DNA of 64,000 nt. Origin: Klebsiella variicola (GTDB lineage: Bacteria > Pseudomonadota > Gammaproteobacteria > Enterobacterales > Enterobacteriaceae). The notes beneath the pieces are model-generated. The model did not search any database and was not told the DNA's origin. It worked only from the letters and a program-made list of their open reading frames with translations. Position numbers and translations under genes: made by a program. Of the stretch, positions 42,741-53,303 are shown piece by piece. Numbering within the stretch: position 1 is the first letter of the stretch; every line of letters begins with the position of its first letter. The DNA lies in assembly GCF_000828055.2 (NCBI RefSeq), contig NZ_CP010523.2, forward strand, positions 930,001 through 994,000, written 5' to 3'.

Positions 42741-43477
42741 TGAATCAGGTGAAATCGCTGAAGCAGCTTTCGTACGGGGGGCTGGCGGCGGCTGTTCTGC
42801 TGATCATCGTCCCGCAGGAGGCGTTCGCCATGCATATCATGGAGGGTTTTTTACCGCCGATGTGGGCGCTGGCGTGGTGGCTGCTGTTTTTACCCTGCCT
42901 GTGGTACGGCCTGGTGCGCCTGCGGCGTATCGTCCAGGAGGAGAGCAATCAGAAGGTGCTCCTGGCCCTGTGCGGGGCGTTTATTTTTGTTCTTTCGGCG
43001 CTGAAGATCCCGTCGGTGACCGGCAGTTGCTCGCACCCGACCGGCGTTGGTCTGGCGGTGATCCTCTTCGGGCCGGGCGTGGTGGCGGTGCTGGGGGCGA
43101 TCGTTCTGCTGTTCCAGGCGCTGCTGCTGGCGCATGGCGGCCTGACCACCCTTGGCGCTAACGGGATGTCGATGGCGGTGATCGGCCCGATGGTCGGCTA
43201 TCTGGTGTGGAAGCTGGCCTGCCGGGCGGGGATCCGTCGCGATGTCGGGGTCTTTCTCTGCGCCATGCTGGCGGATCTGATGACCTATTTTGTCACCTCC
43301 GTCCAGCTCGGGGTGGCCTTTCCCGATCCGGCCACCGGGGCAGGTGGATCGATCCTGAAGTTTATGGGGATCTTCTGCCTGACGCAGATCCCGATCGCCA
43401 TCGCGGAAGGATTGCTTACCGTGATGATCTACGATCAACTGACCAAACGGCGGCTGATCGCCGCTGAGGGACATTAA
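42740..43477 (+). CDS. cbiM: Cobalt ECF transporter S component CbiM
   Basis: Substrate-specific membrane component for Co2+ uptake. The start [14 protein letters not shown] (245 aa) overlaps cbiL by one base. A cleavable signal (about residues 1-34) ends at QEAFA; the mature protein would start MHIMEGFLP, whose N-terminal amine and His2 bind cobalt in this family. About seven membrane helices. Confidence 0.97.
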   Translation: MNQVKSLKQLSYGGLAAAVLLIIVPQEAFAMHIMEGFLPPMWALAWWLLFLPCLWYGLVRLRRIVQEESNQKVLLALCGAFIFVLSALKIPSVTGSCSHPTGVGLAVILFGPGVVAVLGAIVLLFQALLLAHGGLTTLGANGMSMAVIGPMVGYLVWKLACRAGIRRDVGVFLCAMLADLMTYFVTSVQLGVAFPDPATGAGGSILKFMGIFCLTQIPIAIAEGLLTVMIYDQLTKRRLIAAEGH

Positions 43478-43478
43478 T

Positions 43479-43760
43479 ATGAAAAAGCCCCTGATCTTGT
43501 TGGCGATGGTGGTTGCCCTGATGATCCTGCCCTTTTTTATTAATCATGGCGGTGAGTTTGGCGGTTCGGACGGCGAAGCGGAGAGCCAGATCCAGGTGGT
43601 GGCGCCGGATTATCAACCCTGGTTCCAGCCGCTGTACGAACCGGCGAGCGGCGAGATTGAGAGCCTGCTGTTTACCCTGCAGGGCTCGCTGGGCGCAGCG
43701 GTGATTTTTTACATTCTCGGCTATGCGAGGGGCAGACAGCGCCGTGATGACCGGGTTTGA
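43479..43760 (+). CDS. cbiN: Cobalt transport accessory protein CbiN
   Basis: 93-aa two-helix membrane protein needed with CbiM for cobalt uptake. A hydrophobic helix at about residues 4-22 and one near 67-85 enclose an acidic periplasmic loop (DGEAESQIQVV). Begins one base after the cbiM stop. Confidence 0.96.
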   Translation: MKKPLILLAMVVALMILPFFINHGGEFGGSDGEAESQIQVVAPDYQPWFQPLYEPASGEIESLLFTLQGSLGAAVIFYILGYARGRQRRDDRV

Positions 43761-44424
43761 CCGACTCAGCTACCAGAGCCGCTGGTTGCAGGTGGCTCCA
43801 GAGCGGAAGTTTCTGCTCTGGCTGCTGCTGATGGTGCTGGCCTTTACGCTGCCGACGTGGGGCCAGGCGCTGACGCTGGCGCTGACCGCCGCGCTGACCT
43901 GCTGGCTGCTGCGGGTCTCATTCTGGCGCTGGTGCCGCTGGATGGCGCTACCCTTTGGCTTTTTGCTGGTCGGCGTGCTGACCATTGTGTTCAGCGTCAG
44001 CCGCGACCCGCAGATGCTGTTAGCGAGCTTGCGGCTGGGCGCTTTCTCGATAGGGATTTCCGCCCCGGGGCTGGCCGTGGCCGGGGAGACCTTCTGGCGC
44101 AGCCTGGCAGCGATGGCGGCCACGCTCTGGCTGGTGCTTAATCTGCCTTTCCCACAGCTGATTATCTTGCTCAAGCGCGGTCGCGTACCGCGACTGTTGA
44201 CGGAGCAGATCCTGCTGACCTGGCGCTTCATTTTTATTCTGTTGGACGAGGCGATGGCGATTCACCGCGCGCAAACCCTACGTTTTGGCTATGGTAGCGT
44301 GCCGCAGGGCTATCGCTCGCTGGCGATGCTGGTGGGACTGCTGTTCACTCGCGTCCTCCTGCGCTATCAGCAGATGAGCACCGCGCTGGATATCAAATTG
44401 TACCAGGGTGATTTTCACCTCTAA
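43747..44424 (+). CDS. cbiQ: Cobalt ECF transporter T component CbiQ
   Basis: Coupling membrane protein of the ECF cobalt transporter, 225 aa from MTGFDRLSYQSRWL. About five hydrophobic helices; the coupling Ala-Arg-Gly-type motifs appear as QTLRFGYGSVPQGYRS and related segments. Overlaps cbiN by 14 nt. Confidence 0.95.
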   Translation: MTGFDRLSYQSRWLQVAPERKFLLWLLLMVLAFTLPTWGQALTLALTAALTCWLLRVSFWRWCRWMALPFGFLLVGVLTIVFSVSRDPQMLLASLRLGAFSIGISAPGLAVAGETFWRSLAAMAATLWLVLNLPFPQLIILLKRGRVPRLLTEQILLTWRFIFILLDEAMAIHRAQTLRFGYGSVPQGYRSLAMLVGLLFTRVLLRYQQMSTALDIKLYQGDFHL

Positions 44425-44432
44425 GGATAAGT

Positions 44433-45257
44433 ATGCTTGCCACAACCGATCTCTGGTTTCGCTATCAGGATGAGCCGGTACTTAAAGGGCTGACGCTGGA
44501 TTTTTCCCGCCATGCGGTGACCGGCCTGGTGGGGGCCAACGGCTGCGGAAAGTCGACGCTGTTTATGAACCTGAGCGGCCTGCTGCGCCCGCAGCAGGGG
44601 GCGGTGCTGTGGCAGGGAGAGGCGCTGAATTACAGCAAGCGCGGTCTGCTGGCGCTGCGCCAGCAGGTGGCGACGGTGTTTCAGGATCCGGATCAGCAGA
44701 TCTTCTATACCGATATCGACAGCGATATCGCTTTTAGCCTGCGTAATCTCGGGGTGGCGGAAGAGGAGATCGCCCGCCGGGTGGATGAAGCGTTGACCCT
44801 CGTTGATGCTCAGGGGTTTCGCCAGCAGCCGATCCAGTGTCTCAGCCATGGGCAGAAAAAACGGGTGGCGATCGCCGGGGCGCTGGTGCTGCAGGCGCGC
44901 TACCTGCTGCTTGACGAGCCCACCGCGGGCCTCGATCCCCGGGGGCGGGCGCAGATGATCGCCATCATCCGGCGCATTGTCGGGCAGGGGCGGCGCGTGG
45001 TGATCTCCAGCCACGATATCGATCTGATCTATGAGGTGAGCGACGCCGTTTACGTTCTGCGTCACGGCGAAGTGCTGGCCGCGGGGGATCCCGGCGAGGT
45101 ATTTGCCTGCGCGGCGATCATGGCCCAGGCGGGATTGACGCAGCCGTGGCTGGTGAAACTTCATAGCGAACTGGGATTGCCGCTGTGTAAAACCGAAGCG
45201 GAGTTTTTTCAGCGGATGCACAACAACGCGATAGGCGCGATAAAGGAGGCGTCATGA
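44433..45257 (+). CDS. cbiO: Cobalt ECF transporter ATPase CbiO
   Basis: ABC ATPase driving CbiMNQ, 274 aa. Walker [10 protein letters not shown] (about residues 34-42), Q-loop VFQDPDQQ, signature [12 protein letters not shown] and Walker [14 protein letters not shown] are intact, with the switch histidine in ISSHDIDL. Overlaps cbiP by 4 nt. Confidence 0.97.
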   Translation: MLATTDLWFRYQDEPVLKGLTLDFSRHAVTGLVGANGCGKSTLFMNLSGLLRPQQGAVLWQGEALNYSKRGLLALRQQVATVFQDPDQQIFYTDIDSDIAFSLRNLGVAEEEIARRVDEALTLVDAQGFRQQPIQCLSHGQKKRVAIAGALVLQARYLLLDEPTAGLDPRGRAQMIAIIRRIVGQGRRVVISSHDIDLIYEVSDAVYVLRHGEVLAAGDPGEVFACAAIMAQAGLTQPWLVKLHSELGLPLCKTEAEFFQRMHNNAIGAIKEAS

Positions 45258-46777
45258 CGCTGGCAGTGATGTTACAGGGCACGGCTTCCGACGTGGGGAA
45301 AAGCGTACTGGTGGCGGGACTGTGCCGTATTTTTCATCAGGATGGGCTGCGTACCGCGCCGTTTAAATCACAGAATATGGCGCTGAACTCCGGCATTACG
45401 CCGGATGGCAAAGAGATGGGCCGGGCGCAGATTTTCCAGGCCGAAGCGGCAGGGATCGCGCCGGATGTCCGCATGAACCCGATTTTGCTCAAGCCCACCA
45501 GCGACCGTCAGGCGCAGGTGGTCCTGATGGGGCAGGTGGCGACCAGCATGGACGCGGTGATCTATCACCAGTACAAGCCGCGCCTGCGCGAACAGATCCT
45601 CGCGGTCTACCAGAGCCTGGCCGGAGAGTATGAGGCGCTGGTGCTGGAAGGGGCCGGCAGTCCGGCGGAGATTAACCTGCGCGACCGCGATATCGTCAAT
45701 ATGGGCATGGCCGAGATGGCGCAATGCCCGGTGATCCTGGTGGCCGATATCGACCGCGGCGGGGTGTTTGCCGCGATTTACGGCACGCTGGCGCTGCTGC
45801 AGCCTCAGGAGCGGGCGCGGGTGAAAGGGGTGATCATCAATAAATTCCGCGGCGATGTGGCGCTCCTGCGCTCGGGGATAGAGCAAATCGAGGCGTTGAC
45901 CGGGGTGCCGGTGCTGGGCGTTATGCCGTGGCTTGACGTGGATCTCGAGGATGAGGACGGCGTCGCGCTGCAGGCCGGGAAATACCATCGCACCGACCGG
46001 CGCGACATCGACATCGCCGTGGTTCACCTGCCGCATATCGCCAATTTTACCGACTTTAACGCCCTGGCGGCGCAGCCAGACGTCCGGGTGCGCTATGTCC
46101 GCGACCCGCAGGCGCTGGCCGACGCCGACCTGGTCATTCTCCCGGGCAGTAAAAATACCCTCGGCGATCTGTGCTGGCTGCGCGAGAGCGGCATGGCGCA
46201 TGCAGTCGAGCAGGCCCGGCAGCGCAAGGTGCCGCTGCTGGGGATCTGCGGCGGCTATCAGATGCTCGGCGAAACCATTATCGATGAGGTGGAGTCTGGC
46301 CTTGGCACCCAGCCCGGACTGGGGGTGTTGAAGACCGTGACCCACTTCGCCCAGCACAAAACCACCACCCAGGTGCAGGCGACCCTGGGAACTAACCTCC
46401 CGGAATGGTTAGCCGACGCGGCAGGTCTGCATGTCAGTGGCTACGAAATTCATATGGGCGAGACGCGCCGCGAGGCCGGCATCCCGCCGCTGCTGCAGCT
46501 GCATAAAGCGGGACAGTCAGTAGAGGACGGGGCGATAAGCGACGACGGCCTGGCATTCGGCACCTATCTCCATGGCCTGTTCGACAGCGATGCCTTTACC
46601 CGGGCGCTGCTCAACGGCCTGCGCCAGCGCAAAGGGCTGGCGCCGCTGGATAGCGCCCTGGAGTATGCCCGCTATAAAACCCGGCAGTTTGATCGGCTGG
46701 CGGACGCCATGCGCGAACATATCGCCATCGATAAAATTTACGCCATCATGCGCCAACATCAGGAGCCCCTATGCTGA
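45254..46777 (+). CDS. cbiP: Cobyric acid synthase CbiP
   Basis: Amidates side chains b, d, e and g of adenosylcobyrinate a,c-diamide with glutamine and ATP. The product is 507 aa. The dethiobiotin-synthetase-like N-terminus has [18 protein letters not shown] (9-26). The amidotransferase nucleophile is in [12 protein letters not shown], with a later His/Glu pair in the [10 protein letters not shown] region. Overlaps cobU by 7 nt. Confidence 0.97.
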   Translation: MTLAVMLQGTASDVGKSVLVAGLCRIFHQDGLRTAPFKSQNMALNSGITPDGKEMGRAQIFQAEAAGIAPDVRMNPILLKPTSDRQAQVVLMGQVATSMDAVIYHQYKPRLREQILAVYQSLAGEYEALVLEGAGSPAEINLRDRDIVNMGMAEMAQCPVILVADIDRGGVFAAIYGTLALLQPQERARVKGVIINKFRGDVALLRSGIEQIEALTGVPVLGVMPWLDVDLEDEDGVALQAGKYHRTDRRDIDIAVVHLPHIANFTDFNALAAQPDVRVRYVRDPQALADADLVILPGSKNTLGDLCWLRESGMAHAVEQARQRKVPLLGICGGYQMLGETIIDEVESGLGTQPGLGVLKTVTHFAQHKTTTQVQATLGTNLPEWLADAAGLHVSGYEIHMGETRREAGIPPLLQLHKAGQSVEDGAISDDGLAFGTYLHGLFDSDAFTRALLNGLRQRKGLAPLDSALEYARYKTRQFDRLADAMREHIAIDKIYAIMRQHQEPLC

Positions 46778-47316
46778 CTCTGGTTACCGGCGGCGCGCGC
46801 AGCGGCAAAAGCCGCCATGCCGAGGCGCTGATTGCCGATGCGCCGCAGGTGTTATATATCGCCACCTCGCAAATCTTTGACGACGAGATGGCCGCAAGGA
46901 TCCAGCACCATCGCGACGGCAGGCCCGCCCACTGGCGCACCGCCGAGCGCTGGCAGCAGCTTGATGAACTGATCACCCCGGATATCGCCCCAGCGGAGGC
47001 GATTCTGCTGGAGTGTATCACCACCATGGTCACCAACCTGCTGTTCGCGCTCGGCGGCGACAGCGACCCCGACGGCTGGGATTACGCCGCCATGGAGCGG
47101 GCTATTGATGACGAAATTGGTGTGCTGATTGCCGCCTGTCAGCGCTGCCCGGCGCACGTCGTGCTGGTGACCAACGAGGTGGGGATGGGCATTGTGCCGG
47201 AGAATCGCCTGGCGCGGCATTTTCGCGATATCGCCGGGCGGGTCAATCAGCGCCTGGCGGCCGCGGCGGATGCGGTCTGGCTGGTGGTCTCCGGCATCGG
47301 CGTCAAAATCAAATAA
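46771..47316 (+). CDS. cobU: Adenosylcobinamide kinase / guanylyltransferase CobU
   Basis: Phosphorylates adenosylcobinamide and transfers GMP to it. The product is 181 aa, full length, with P-loop [16 protein letters not shown] at residues 5-20 and the [17 protein letters not shown] segment. In Salmonella and E. coli cobS follows; here cobT is next. Confidence 0.97.
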   Translation: MLTLVTGGARSGKSRHAEALIADAPQVLYIATSQIFDDEMAARIQHHRDGRPAHWRTAERWQQLDELITPDIAPAEAILLECITTMVTNLLFALGGDSDPDGWDYAAMERAIDDEIGVLIAACQRCPAHVVLVTNEVGMGIVPENRLARHFRDIAGRVNQRLAAAADAVWLVVSGIGVKIK

Positions 47317-47359
47317 CTCAATCGCTGGCTGACCGGGCCAGCCCTGGCAGGGATTCTGT
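47317..47359. other. cobU-cobT junction where cobS would be expected
   Basis: Only 43 bp separate the intact cobU stop from the cobT ATG. The gap holds a perfect hairpin GCTGGC (47324-47329) / GCCAGC (47337-47342) and an AGGGA ribosome-binding site. No remnant of the roughly 250-codon cobS reading frame is visible. Confidence 0.8.
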
Positions 47360-48415
47360 ATGGAAAATTTAAACACGGTTCTGCGGGCGATCCCCGCGCC
47401 GGACGCTGACGCCATGGTGCGGGCACAACACCATATCGACGGCTTGCTTAAGCCCCCCGGCAGCCTCGGCCGTCTGGAGGCGCTGGCGGTTCAGCTGGCG
47501 GGAATGCCCGGCCTGGGCGGCCAACCGCAGGTGGCGAAAAAGGCCCTGCTGGTGATGTGCGCCGATCATGGGGTGTGGGACGAAGGGGTGGCGATTTCGC
47601 CGAAAGCGGTCACCGCCATTCAGGCAGCCAATATGACCCGCGGCACCACCGGCGTCTGCGTGCTCGCCGCCCAGGCCGGGGCGCAAGTGCATGTAATTGA
47701 TGTCGGTATCGATAGCGAACCGCTCCCCGGCGTGGTGAATATGCGGGTGGCGCGGGGCTGCGGCAATATTGCCCGCGGTCCGGCGATGAGCCGTGAGCAG
47801 GGGCAGGAGCTGTTGCTGGAGGTGATGCGCTACACCCGCGCGCTGGCCCAGGAGGGCGTTACTCTGTTTGGTGTCGGCGAGCTGGGGATGGCCAATACCA
47901 CGCCGGCGGCGGCGATGGTCAGCGTTCTGACCGGCAGTGATGCGCAGGAGGTGGTTGGGGTTGGCGCCAATCTGCCGTTGGCGAAGGTTGGCAACAAGGT
48001 GGAGGTGGTGCGGCGGGCTATCGCCGTCAATCAGCCCGACCCGAATGATGGTCTCGATGTGCTGAGCAAAGTCGGTGGTTTCGATCTGCTGGGGATGGCG
48101 GGGGTGATGCTGGGGGCGGCGTCCTGCGGGCTGCCGGTGGTGCTGGATGGCTTTCTTTCCTACGCCGCAGCGCTGGCGGCGTGCCAGATAGCGCCGGAGG
48201 TAAAACCGTATCTGATCCCGTCCCACTCTTCGGCGGAGAAGGGGGCGCGTATCGCGCTGGCGCATCTGGGCCTCGAACCGTATCTCAATATGGGTATGCG
48301 TCTGGGAGAAGGCAGCGGCGCGGCGCTGGCGATGCCGATCGTCGAGGCAGCCTGCGCGATGTACCATCGCATGGGCATGCTGGCGGCAAGCAATATTGTG
48401 TTACCGAAGGGGTAA
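47360..48415 (+). CDS. cobT: Nicotinate-nucleotide--dimethylbenzimidazole phosphoribosyltransferase CobT
   Basis: Activates the lower ligand base (dimethylbenzimidazole) as its ribotide. The product is 351 aa, with [10 protein letters not shown] near the N-terminus and the catalytic glutamate at E317 in [12 protein letters not shown], the same number as in Salmonella CobT. Last gene of the cob operon. Confidence 0.97.
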   Translation: MENLNTVLRAIPAPDADAMVRAQHHIDGLLKPPGSLGRLEALAVQLAGMPGLGGQPQVAKKALLVMCADHGVWDEGVAISPKAVTAIQAANMTRGTTGVCVLAAQAGAQVHVIDVGIDSEPLPGVVNMRVARGCGNIARGPAMSREQGQELLLEVMRYTRALAQEGVTLFGVGELGMANTTPAAAMVSVLTGSDAQEVVGVGANLPLAKVGNKVEVVRRAIAVNQPDPNDGLDVLSKVGGFDLLGMAGVMLGAASCGLPVVLDGFLSYAAALAACQIAPEVKPYLIPSHSSAEKGARIALAHLGLEPYLNMGMRLGEGSGAALAMPIVEAACAMYHRMGMLAASNIVLPKG

Positions 48416-48474
48416 GCAGGAGATGGGGGCGGCAATGGCCGTTCCCGTTTTCGGCAGAGGTTTGCCGGCGGCAG

Positions 48475-48502
48475 AAACAAAAAAACACCCTTGAGGGTGT
48501 TT
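48475..48502 (-). terminator. Rho-independent terminator of the tRNA-Met operon
   Basis: On the - strand, AACACCC-TCAA-GGGTGTT is followed by a run of at least six T. It lies 8 nt beyond the last tRNA. On the + strand the same stem follows cobT but lacks a good T-run. Confidence 0.85.
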
Positions 48503-48509
48503 ATGATGT

Positions 48510-48586
<77 letters not shown>

Positions 48587-48618
48587 TCACCGTACTGCTT
48601 TACTTTGTCAAATTTGAT

Positions 48619-48695
<77 letters not shown>

Positions 48696-48730
48696 TCACC
48701 GTACTGCTTTGTACTTCATCAAATTTTAAT

Positions 48731-48807
<77 letters not shown>

Positions 48808-48820
48808 TCCGTGGAAGCGC

Positions 48821-48848
48821 ACTATACTCCGCTAGCGAGATGATGCAA
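48821..48848 (-). promoter_or_regulatory. Promoter of the tRNA-Met operon
   Basis: On the - strand, -35 TTGCAT (48843-48848) and -10 TATAGT (48821-48826) are 16 bp apart. The -10 is followed by GCGC, a GC-rich discriminator typical of stringently controlled stable-RNA promoters. The first tRNA begins 13 nt beyond the -10 box, so the leader is very short. Confidence 0.85.
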
Positions 48849-49017
48849 CCTTTTTTCGACCAAATCGACATTTTTGTAAGAATTGGCTTATAAAACGCCA
48901 CGTTGTGGTGTTTTTTTACACAAATCTGTGCCATCGATGAGATCGCGCATTTCAATAGCCCCGGCGCTTTGTTATCTTCAACACGCACTAAGGCTTCGCA
49001 GCAAAAGATGAGACACC

Positions 49018-50115
49018 ATGAAAGGACGTTGGGCAAAATATGTAGCGACGGGGGCAATGCTGGCTATGCTTGCCGCCTGTTCCTCAAAACCGACCGACCG
49101 CGGTCAGCAATATAGCGATGGCAAGTTCACCCAGCCGTTTTCACTGGTAAACCAGCCGGATGCCGTCGGGGCGCCGATCAACGCCGGCGACTTCTCCGAG
49201 CAGGTTAATCAAATTCGTAACGCCTCGCCGCGCCTCTATAATAGCCAGAGCAACGTCTATAACGCGCTGCAGGAGTGGCTGCGCGCGGGCGGCGATACCC
49301 GCACGCTGCGCCAGTTTGGCATCGACGCCTGGCAGATGCAGGGCACCGACAACTATGGCAACGTCCAGTTTACCGGCTATTACACGCCGGTAGTGCAGGC
49401 GCGCCACACCCGTCAGGGCGAATTCCAGTACCCCATTTACCGGATGCCGCCGAAACGCGGTAAGCTGCCGTCCCGCGCCAGCATCTATGCCGGCGCGCTG
49501 AGCGATAACTATGTGCTGGCGTACAGCAATTCGCTGATGGATAACTTCATCATGGACGTGCAGGGCAGCGGCTATATCGACTTTGGCGATGGTTCGCCGC
49601 TCAACTTCTTTAGCTATGCCGGGAAAAACGGCTGGCCCTATCGCAGCATCGGCAAAGTGCTGATCGACCGCGGGGAAGTGAAGAAAGAAGATATGTCGAT
49701 GCAGGCGATCCGCGAGTGGGGTGAAAAGCACAGCGAAGCGGAAGTGCGCGAGCTGCTGGAGCAGAACCCGTCGTTCGTGTTCTTTAAACCGCAGTCTTTC
49801 GCGCCGGTGAAAGGGGCCAGCGCTGTGCCGCTGATCGGCCGCGCCTCGGTGGCCTCCGACCGGTCGATTATTCCGCCGGGAACCACCTTGCTGGCCGAGG
49901 TGCCTCTGCTGGATAATAACGGCAAGTTTAACGGCCAGTACGAACTGCGCCTGATGGTCGCTCTCGACGTCGGCGGGGCCATCAAAGGCCAGCATTTCGA
50001 CATTTATCAGGGCATTGGGCCTGACGCAGGCCACCGTGCCGGCTGGTATAACCACTATGGCCGCGTATGGGTGCTGAAAAACGCCCCGGGCGCGGGGAAT
50101 GTTTTTAGCGGCTAA
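49018..50115 (+). CDS. mltA: Membrane-bound lytic murein transglycosylase A
   Basis: Outer-membrane lipoprotein that cleaves murein between MurNAc and GlcNAc forming 1,6-anhydro ends. The product is 365 aa, E. coli length. A lipoprotein signal with lipobox LAAC places the lipidated cysteine at residue 21. Conserved VQFTGYYTPVV and the C-terminal DVGGAIKGQHFDIYQGIG with catalytic aspartate are present. Backbone order mltA-tcdA-csdE-csdA matches E. coli. Confidence 0.97.
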   Translation: MKGRWAKYVATGAMLAMLAACSSKPTDRGQQYSDGKFTQPFSLVNQPDAVGAPINAGDFSEQVNQIRNASPRLYNSQSNVYNALQEWLRAGGDTRTLRQFGIDAWQMQGTDNYGNVQFTGYYTPVVQARHTRQGEFQYPIYRMPPKRGKLPSRASIYAGALSDNYVLAYSNSLMDNFIMDVQGSGYIDFGDGSPLNFFSYAGKNGWPYRSIGKVLIDRGEVKKEDMSMQAIREWGEKHSEAEVRELLEQNPSFVFFKPQSFAPVKGASAVPLIGRASVASDRSIIPPGTTLLAEVPLLDNNGKFNGQYELRLMVALDVGGAIKGQHFDIYQGIGPDAGHRAGWYNHYGRVWVLKNAPGAGNVFSG

Positions 50116-50202
50116 CTCCCCTGGCCATGCCTGTTGACCAGGGCGCCCGGATGACGCCGTTTACGGCGGCCTCCGGGCGCTGTCATTTTGTTCTGAGGTT
50201 CT

Positions 50203-51012
50203 ATGTCTGTTGTTATCAGCGATGCCTGGCGCCAGCGTTTTGGCGGTACGGCACGTTTATATGGTGAAAAAGCGCTGCAATGTTTTGCCGATGCCCACGT
50301 CTGCGTGGTCGGGATCGGCGGGGTCGGCTCCTGGGCGGCGGAAGCGCTGGCGCGAACCGGCATCGGGGCGATCACCCTTATCGATATGGACGATGTCTGC
50401 GTCACCAACACCAATCGTCAGATCCACGCCCTGAGCGGCAACGTCGGGCTGGCGAAAGCGGAAGTGATGGCAGAGCGTATTCGTCTCATCAACCCGGAGT
50501 GTCGGGTGACGGTGGTGGATGATTTCGTGACCCCGGAAAACGTGGCGGAATATCTTGGCGTCGGCTTTAGCTATGTTATCGACGCGATCGATAGCGTCCG
50601 GCCGAAAGCGGCGATTATCGCCTGGTGTCGCCGCTACAAAGTGCCGCTGGTCACCACCGGCGGGGCGGGCGGTCAGATTGACCCAACGCAGATCCAGGTC
50701 GCTGACCTGGCGAAGACCATCCAGGATCCGCTGGCGGCTAAACTGCGCGAGCGGCTGAAAAGCCAGTTTGGGGTGGTGAAAAACAGCAAAGGCAAGCTCG
50801 GCGTGGACTGCGTCTTCTCTACGGAAGCGCTGGTCTACCCGCAAGCGGACGGCAGCGTCTGCGCGATGAAGAGCACGGCGGAAGGGCCGAAACGGATGGA
50901 CTGCGCTTCCGGCTTTGGCGCGGCTACCATGGTGACCGCGACCTTTGGCTTCGTCGCGGTATCGCATGCTCTGAAGAAGATGCTGGCGAAGGCGGAGCGG
51001 CAGACGACGTAA
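50203..51012 (+). CDS. tcdA: tRNA threonylcarbamoyladenosine dehydratase TcdA (CsdL)
   Basis: E1-like ATP-dependent enzyme making cyclic t6A at position 37 of ANN-decoding tRNAs. The product is 269 aa. The adenylation motif VVGIGGVGSWAAEALARTG is at about residues 32-50, followed by DMDDVCVTNTNRQ and DAIDSVRPKAAI. Works with the CsdA-CsdE sulfur system encoded convergently next door. Confidence 0.96.
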   Translation: MSVVISDAWRQRFGGTARLYGEKALQCFADAHVCVVGIGGVGSWAAEALARTGIGAITLIDMDDVCVTNTNRQIHALSGNVGLAKAEVMAERIRLINPECRVTVVDDFVTPENVAEYLGVGFSYVIDAIDSVRPKAAIIAWCRRYKVPLVTTGGAGGQIDPTQIQVADLAKTIQDPLAAKLRERLKSQFGVVKNSKGKLGVDCVFSTEALVYPQADGSVCAMKSTAEGPKRMDCASGFGAATMVTATFGFVAVSHALKKMLAKAERQTT

Positions 51013-51023
51013 ATCCCGGGCCG

Positions 51024-51190
51024 CGGCGCAGGCGCCTTACCCGGTCTACAGGACAATTCCCCGGAGGCGGCGCAGGCGCCTTACCCGGTCTACAGGACAA
51101 TTCCCCGGAGGCGGCGCTGCGCACCTGTCCGGGCGACAAAACTGCATGAGCCCGTAGCCCGGGCAAGGCGCGTCAAGCGCCGCCCCCGGG
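51024..51190. repeat. Tandem 44-bp repeat within a REP/BIME-type element
   Basis: A 44-bp unit beginning CGGCGCAGGCGCCTTACCC starts at 51024 and again at 51068 with no visible change; a third, diverging start is at 51112. The units resemble enterobacterial REP palindromes (GGCGCAGGCGCC is itself an inverted repeat), and another GC-rich palindromic stretch follows to about 51190. It fills the gap between the convergent tcdA and csdE, where it probably ends or protects both transcripts. Confidence 0.8.
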
Positions 51191-51196
51191 ATGAGC

Positions 51197-51634
51197 TTAA
51201 ACCTCAACCTCGCGGGCGGCGGCGAGCACTGCCTCGCTGAGGGCGCTGAGGCCCTGGCTGCGCGAGGCGCTGAGCTGGCCGCGTAGCCCCAACTCGTCGA
51301 ACAGCGCCAGCGGATCCTGCGCCAGCAGCTCAGCGGCGCTTTTGCCTTCCACGGCGGTCAAAAGTACCGCCAGCAGACCGCGCACAATCCGTCCTTCGCT
51401 GTCGCCAAAGAAGTGCAGCCTGCCCTCGGCATCCTCCTCATAGCCCAGCCAGACGCGGTTTTCACACCCGGCAATCTCCCGGGCCTGCGCTTTGCGCTCA
51501 TCGGTCAGCGTCGGCAGCTTTTTGCCCAATAAAATCAGCTGACGATATTTATCCTCCCACTGGTTCAGCGGGGCGAAGGTCTGGCGCAGCGTGGCGTCGG
51601 TAATGGTTGTGCCGAAGGGGTGCAGAGTTGTCAT
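51197..51634 (-). CDS. csdE: Cysteine desulfurase sulfur acceptor CsdE
   Basis: SufE-like protein that takes persulfide sulfur from CsdA. The product is 145 aa. The acceptor cysteine is C57 in [14 protein letters not shown] (C61 in E. coli). Shares one base with the csdA stop codon, so the two are coupled. Confidence 0.95.
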   Translation of the reverse strand: MTTLHPFGTTITDATLRQTFAPLNQWEDKYRQLILLGKKLPTLTDERKAQAREIAGCENRVWLGYEEDAEGRLHFFGDSEGRIVRGLLAVLLTAVEGKSAAELLAQDPLALFDELGLRGQLSASRSQGLSALSEAVLAAAREVEV

Positions 51635-52839
51635 TAATCCACCAGAATTTCCAGGGCGCGATCCACCGCGTGGACCAGCGCCGCAACATCGTCTTGGGTA
51701 TTGTAGGGGGCGAAAGAGGCCCGCAACGTGCCGCTGACCCCTAAGGCCGCCAGCAGCGGTTGGGCGCAGTGTTGCCCGGCGCGCAGAGCAATGCCGGACT
51801 CCGCCAGCAGCGTCACCAGATCGCTGTGATGAACACCGTCGAACTCAAAGGCCAGCAGGCTTGACTGCTGGCAGCGGAAAGAGCGGAAGCCCGGCCGTTT
51901 CGCCAGCGCCTCTTCCGCCAGACTCGCCAGACTGCGGCTCCAGTTTTCCGCCTGGCCGATATCGCTCTGCGCCAGCCACTCCAGGGCGGCGCTAAGGCCG
52001 ATTACCCCGGCGACATTCGGCGTGCCGGCCTCGAGACCATAAGGGGCCGGCTGCGGCGTAAAGCCGTCAAAGCTGACCTCGGCGATCATTTTCCCGCCGC
52101 CGAGCCAGGGCGACATCGCCGCCAGCAGCTCGCTTTTGCCGTACAGGGCGCCGATCCCGGTCGGGCCATACAGCTTATGGCCGGAAAAGGCGTAAAAATC
52201 GATATCCAGCGCCTGCACGTCAGCGGGGAAATGCACCGCGCCCTGGGCGCCATCGACCATCACTACCATCCCGGCGGCGTGAGCAAGGCGGATAGCCTGC
52301 GCCAGGTCCGGGCAGCCGCCGGTGACGTTGGACATCTGACCGATGGCCAGCACCCGGCTGCGCGGGGTGATGAGCGCGCTGAGGCTGGCAATATCCGGCA
52401 GGCGGTCAGCGCCAAGCGGTAGTTTGACCACTCTGGCGCCGGTCTGCCCGGCTACCATCAGCCAGGGCACGAGGTTGGCATGATGCTCGGCTTCGCTAAC
52501 GATAATTTCATCGCCAGGCTGCAGGCGCGGCCGGACGTAGCTCTGCGCCACCATATTGATGGCCTCGGTGGTTCCCCGCGTCCAGACGATATCTTTGCCG
52601 GACGGGGCGTTAAGCCACGCCGCCACGCGCTCGCGGGCCGCCTCGTAGCGCTCGGTCAGCCGCTGGGCGGCGGCGAACTGGCTGCGATGGACGTTGCCGG
52701 CGCTCAGGCGATAAAACTGGTCGCTGGCGTCGATCACCGCCTGCGGTTTGAGCGCGGTCGCCGCGCTGTCGAGATAGACGCCGGCATCGGCCAGAGCCGG
52801 AAACTGCGCGCGAAAGTGCGCCGGGTTGAATGCGTTCAT
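51634..52839 (-). CDS. csdA: Cysteine desulfurase CsdA
   Basis: PLP enzyme that removes sulfur from cysteine (and sulfinate from cysteine sulfinic acid), delivering it to CsdE. Start [16 protein letters not shown] gives 401 aa, the E. coli length; the longer frame is not conserved. The PLP lysine is in [13 protein letters not shown] and the persulfide cysteine is C358 in [15 protein letters not shown]. Confidence 0.96.
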   Translation of the reverse strand: MNAFNPAHFRAQFPALADAGVYLDSAATALKPQAVIDASDQFYRLSAGNVHRSQFAAAQRLTERYEAARERVAAWLNAPSGKDIVWTRGTTEAINMVAQSYVRPRLQPGDEIIVSEAEHHANLVPWLMVAGQTGARVVKLPLGADRLPDIASLSALITPRSRVLAIGQMSNVTGGCPDLAQAIRLAHAAGMVVMVDGAQGAVHFPADVQALDIDFYAFSGHKLYGPTGIGALYGKSELLAAMSPWLGGGKMIAEVSFDGFTPQPAPYGLEAGTPNVAGVIGLSAALEWLAQSDIGQAENWSRSLASLAEEALAKRPGFRSFRCQQSSLLAFEFDGVHHSDLVTLLAESGIALRAGQHCAQPLLAALGVSGTLRASFAPYNTQDDVAALVHAVDRALEILVD

Positions 52840-53030
52840 GGAATTCCTCGTATCAATCCCGCGATCGTCGCGCAATTTGCCGGGCGTGACAAGGCCTCTG
52901 CGCCCTGTGGAATTGTCCGAATGTGACTTCAGGTGGGTCAAAGAGGGTTATGCTGAAAAGTGTTGGGTTTGTGTTTTAACCTATTACTTAACGAGTCACG
53001 AATAGTATAAATAGCCGTAAGGAGAGAAAA

Positions 53031-53261
53031 ATGAAAATGACTAAGGCCGCTGCGATTATCTCTGCCTGTATGCTGACTTTAGGCCTGAGCGCCTGTTCCT
53101 CTAACTATGTGATGCATACCAATGATGGGCGAACCATCGTTACCGACGGGAAACCGCAAACCGATAATGATACTGGCATGATCTCGTATAAGGACGCGTG
53201 GGGCAACAAACAGCAGATCAATCGCTCTGACGTGAAACAGCTGGGTGAGCTGGACGAGTAA
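53031..53261 (+). CDS. ygdI: YgdI-type small lipoprotein
   Basis: 76-aa predicted outer-membrane lipoprotein of the YgdI/YgdR family; function unknown. Signal MKMTKAAAIISACMLTLGLSAC ends at a lipobox LSAC (Cys22), then the SNYVMHTNDGRTIVTDGKP core, an SH3-like small beta domain in known structures. GGAGAG lies upstream. Same place as in E. coli, between csdA and gcvA. Confidence 0.93.
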   Translation: MKMTKAAAIISACMLTLGLSACSSNYVMHTNDGRTIVTDGKPQTDNDTGMISYKDAWGNKQQINRSDVKQLGELDE

Positions 53262-53275
53262 GGCAGTAAAAAGGC

Positions 53276-53303
53276 AAAAAAAAGCACCGCGCGTTGCGGT
53301 GCT
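53276..53303 (-). terminator. Terminator of gcvB
   Basis: Perfect 8-bp stem AGCACCGC/GCGGTGCT with a 5-nt loop and eight T on the - strand. Ends 14 nt from the convergent ygdI stop. Confidence 0.92.

Noticed and set aside
45368-46357. 329-codon antisense frame over cbiP
   Set aside because: Shadow frame; no promoter, start signal or family.
47369-48367. 332-codon antisense frame over cobT
   Set aside because: Shadow frame; cobT is well supported including catalytic E317.
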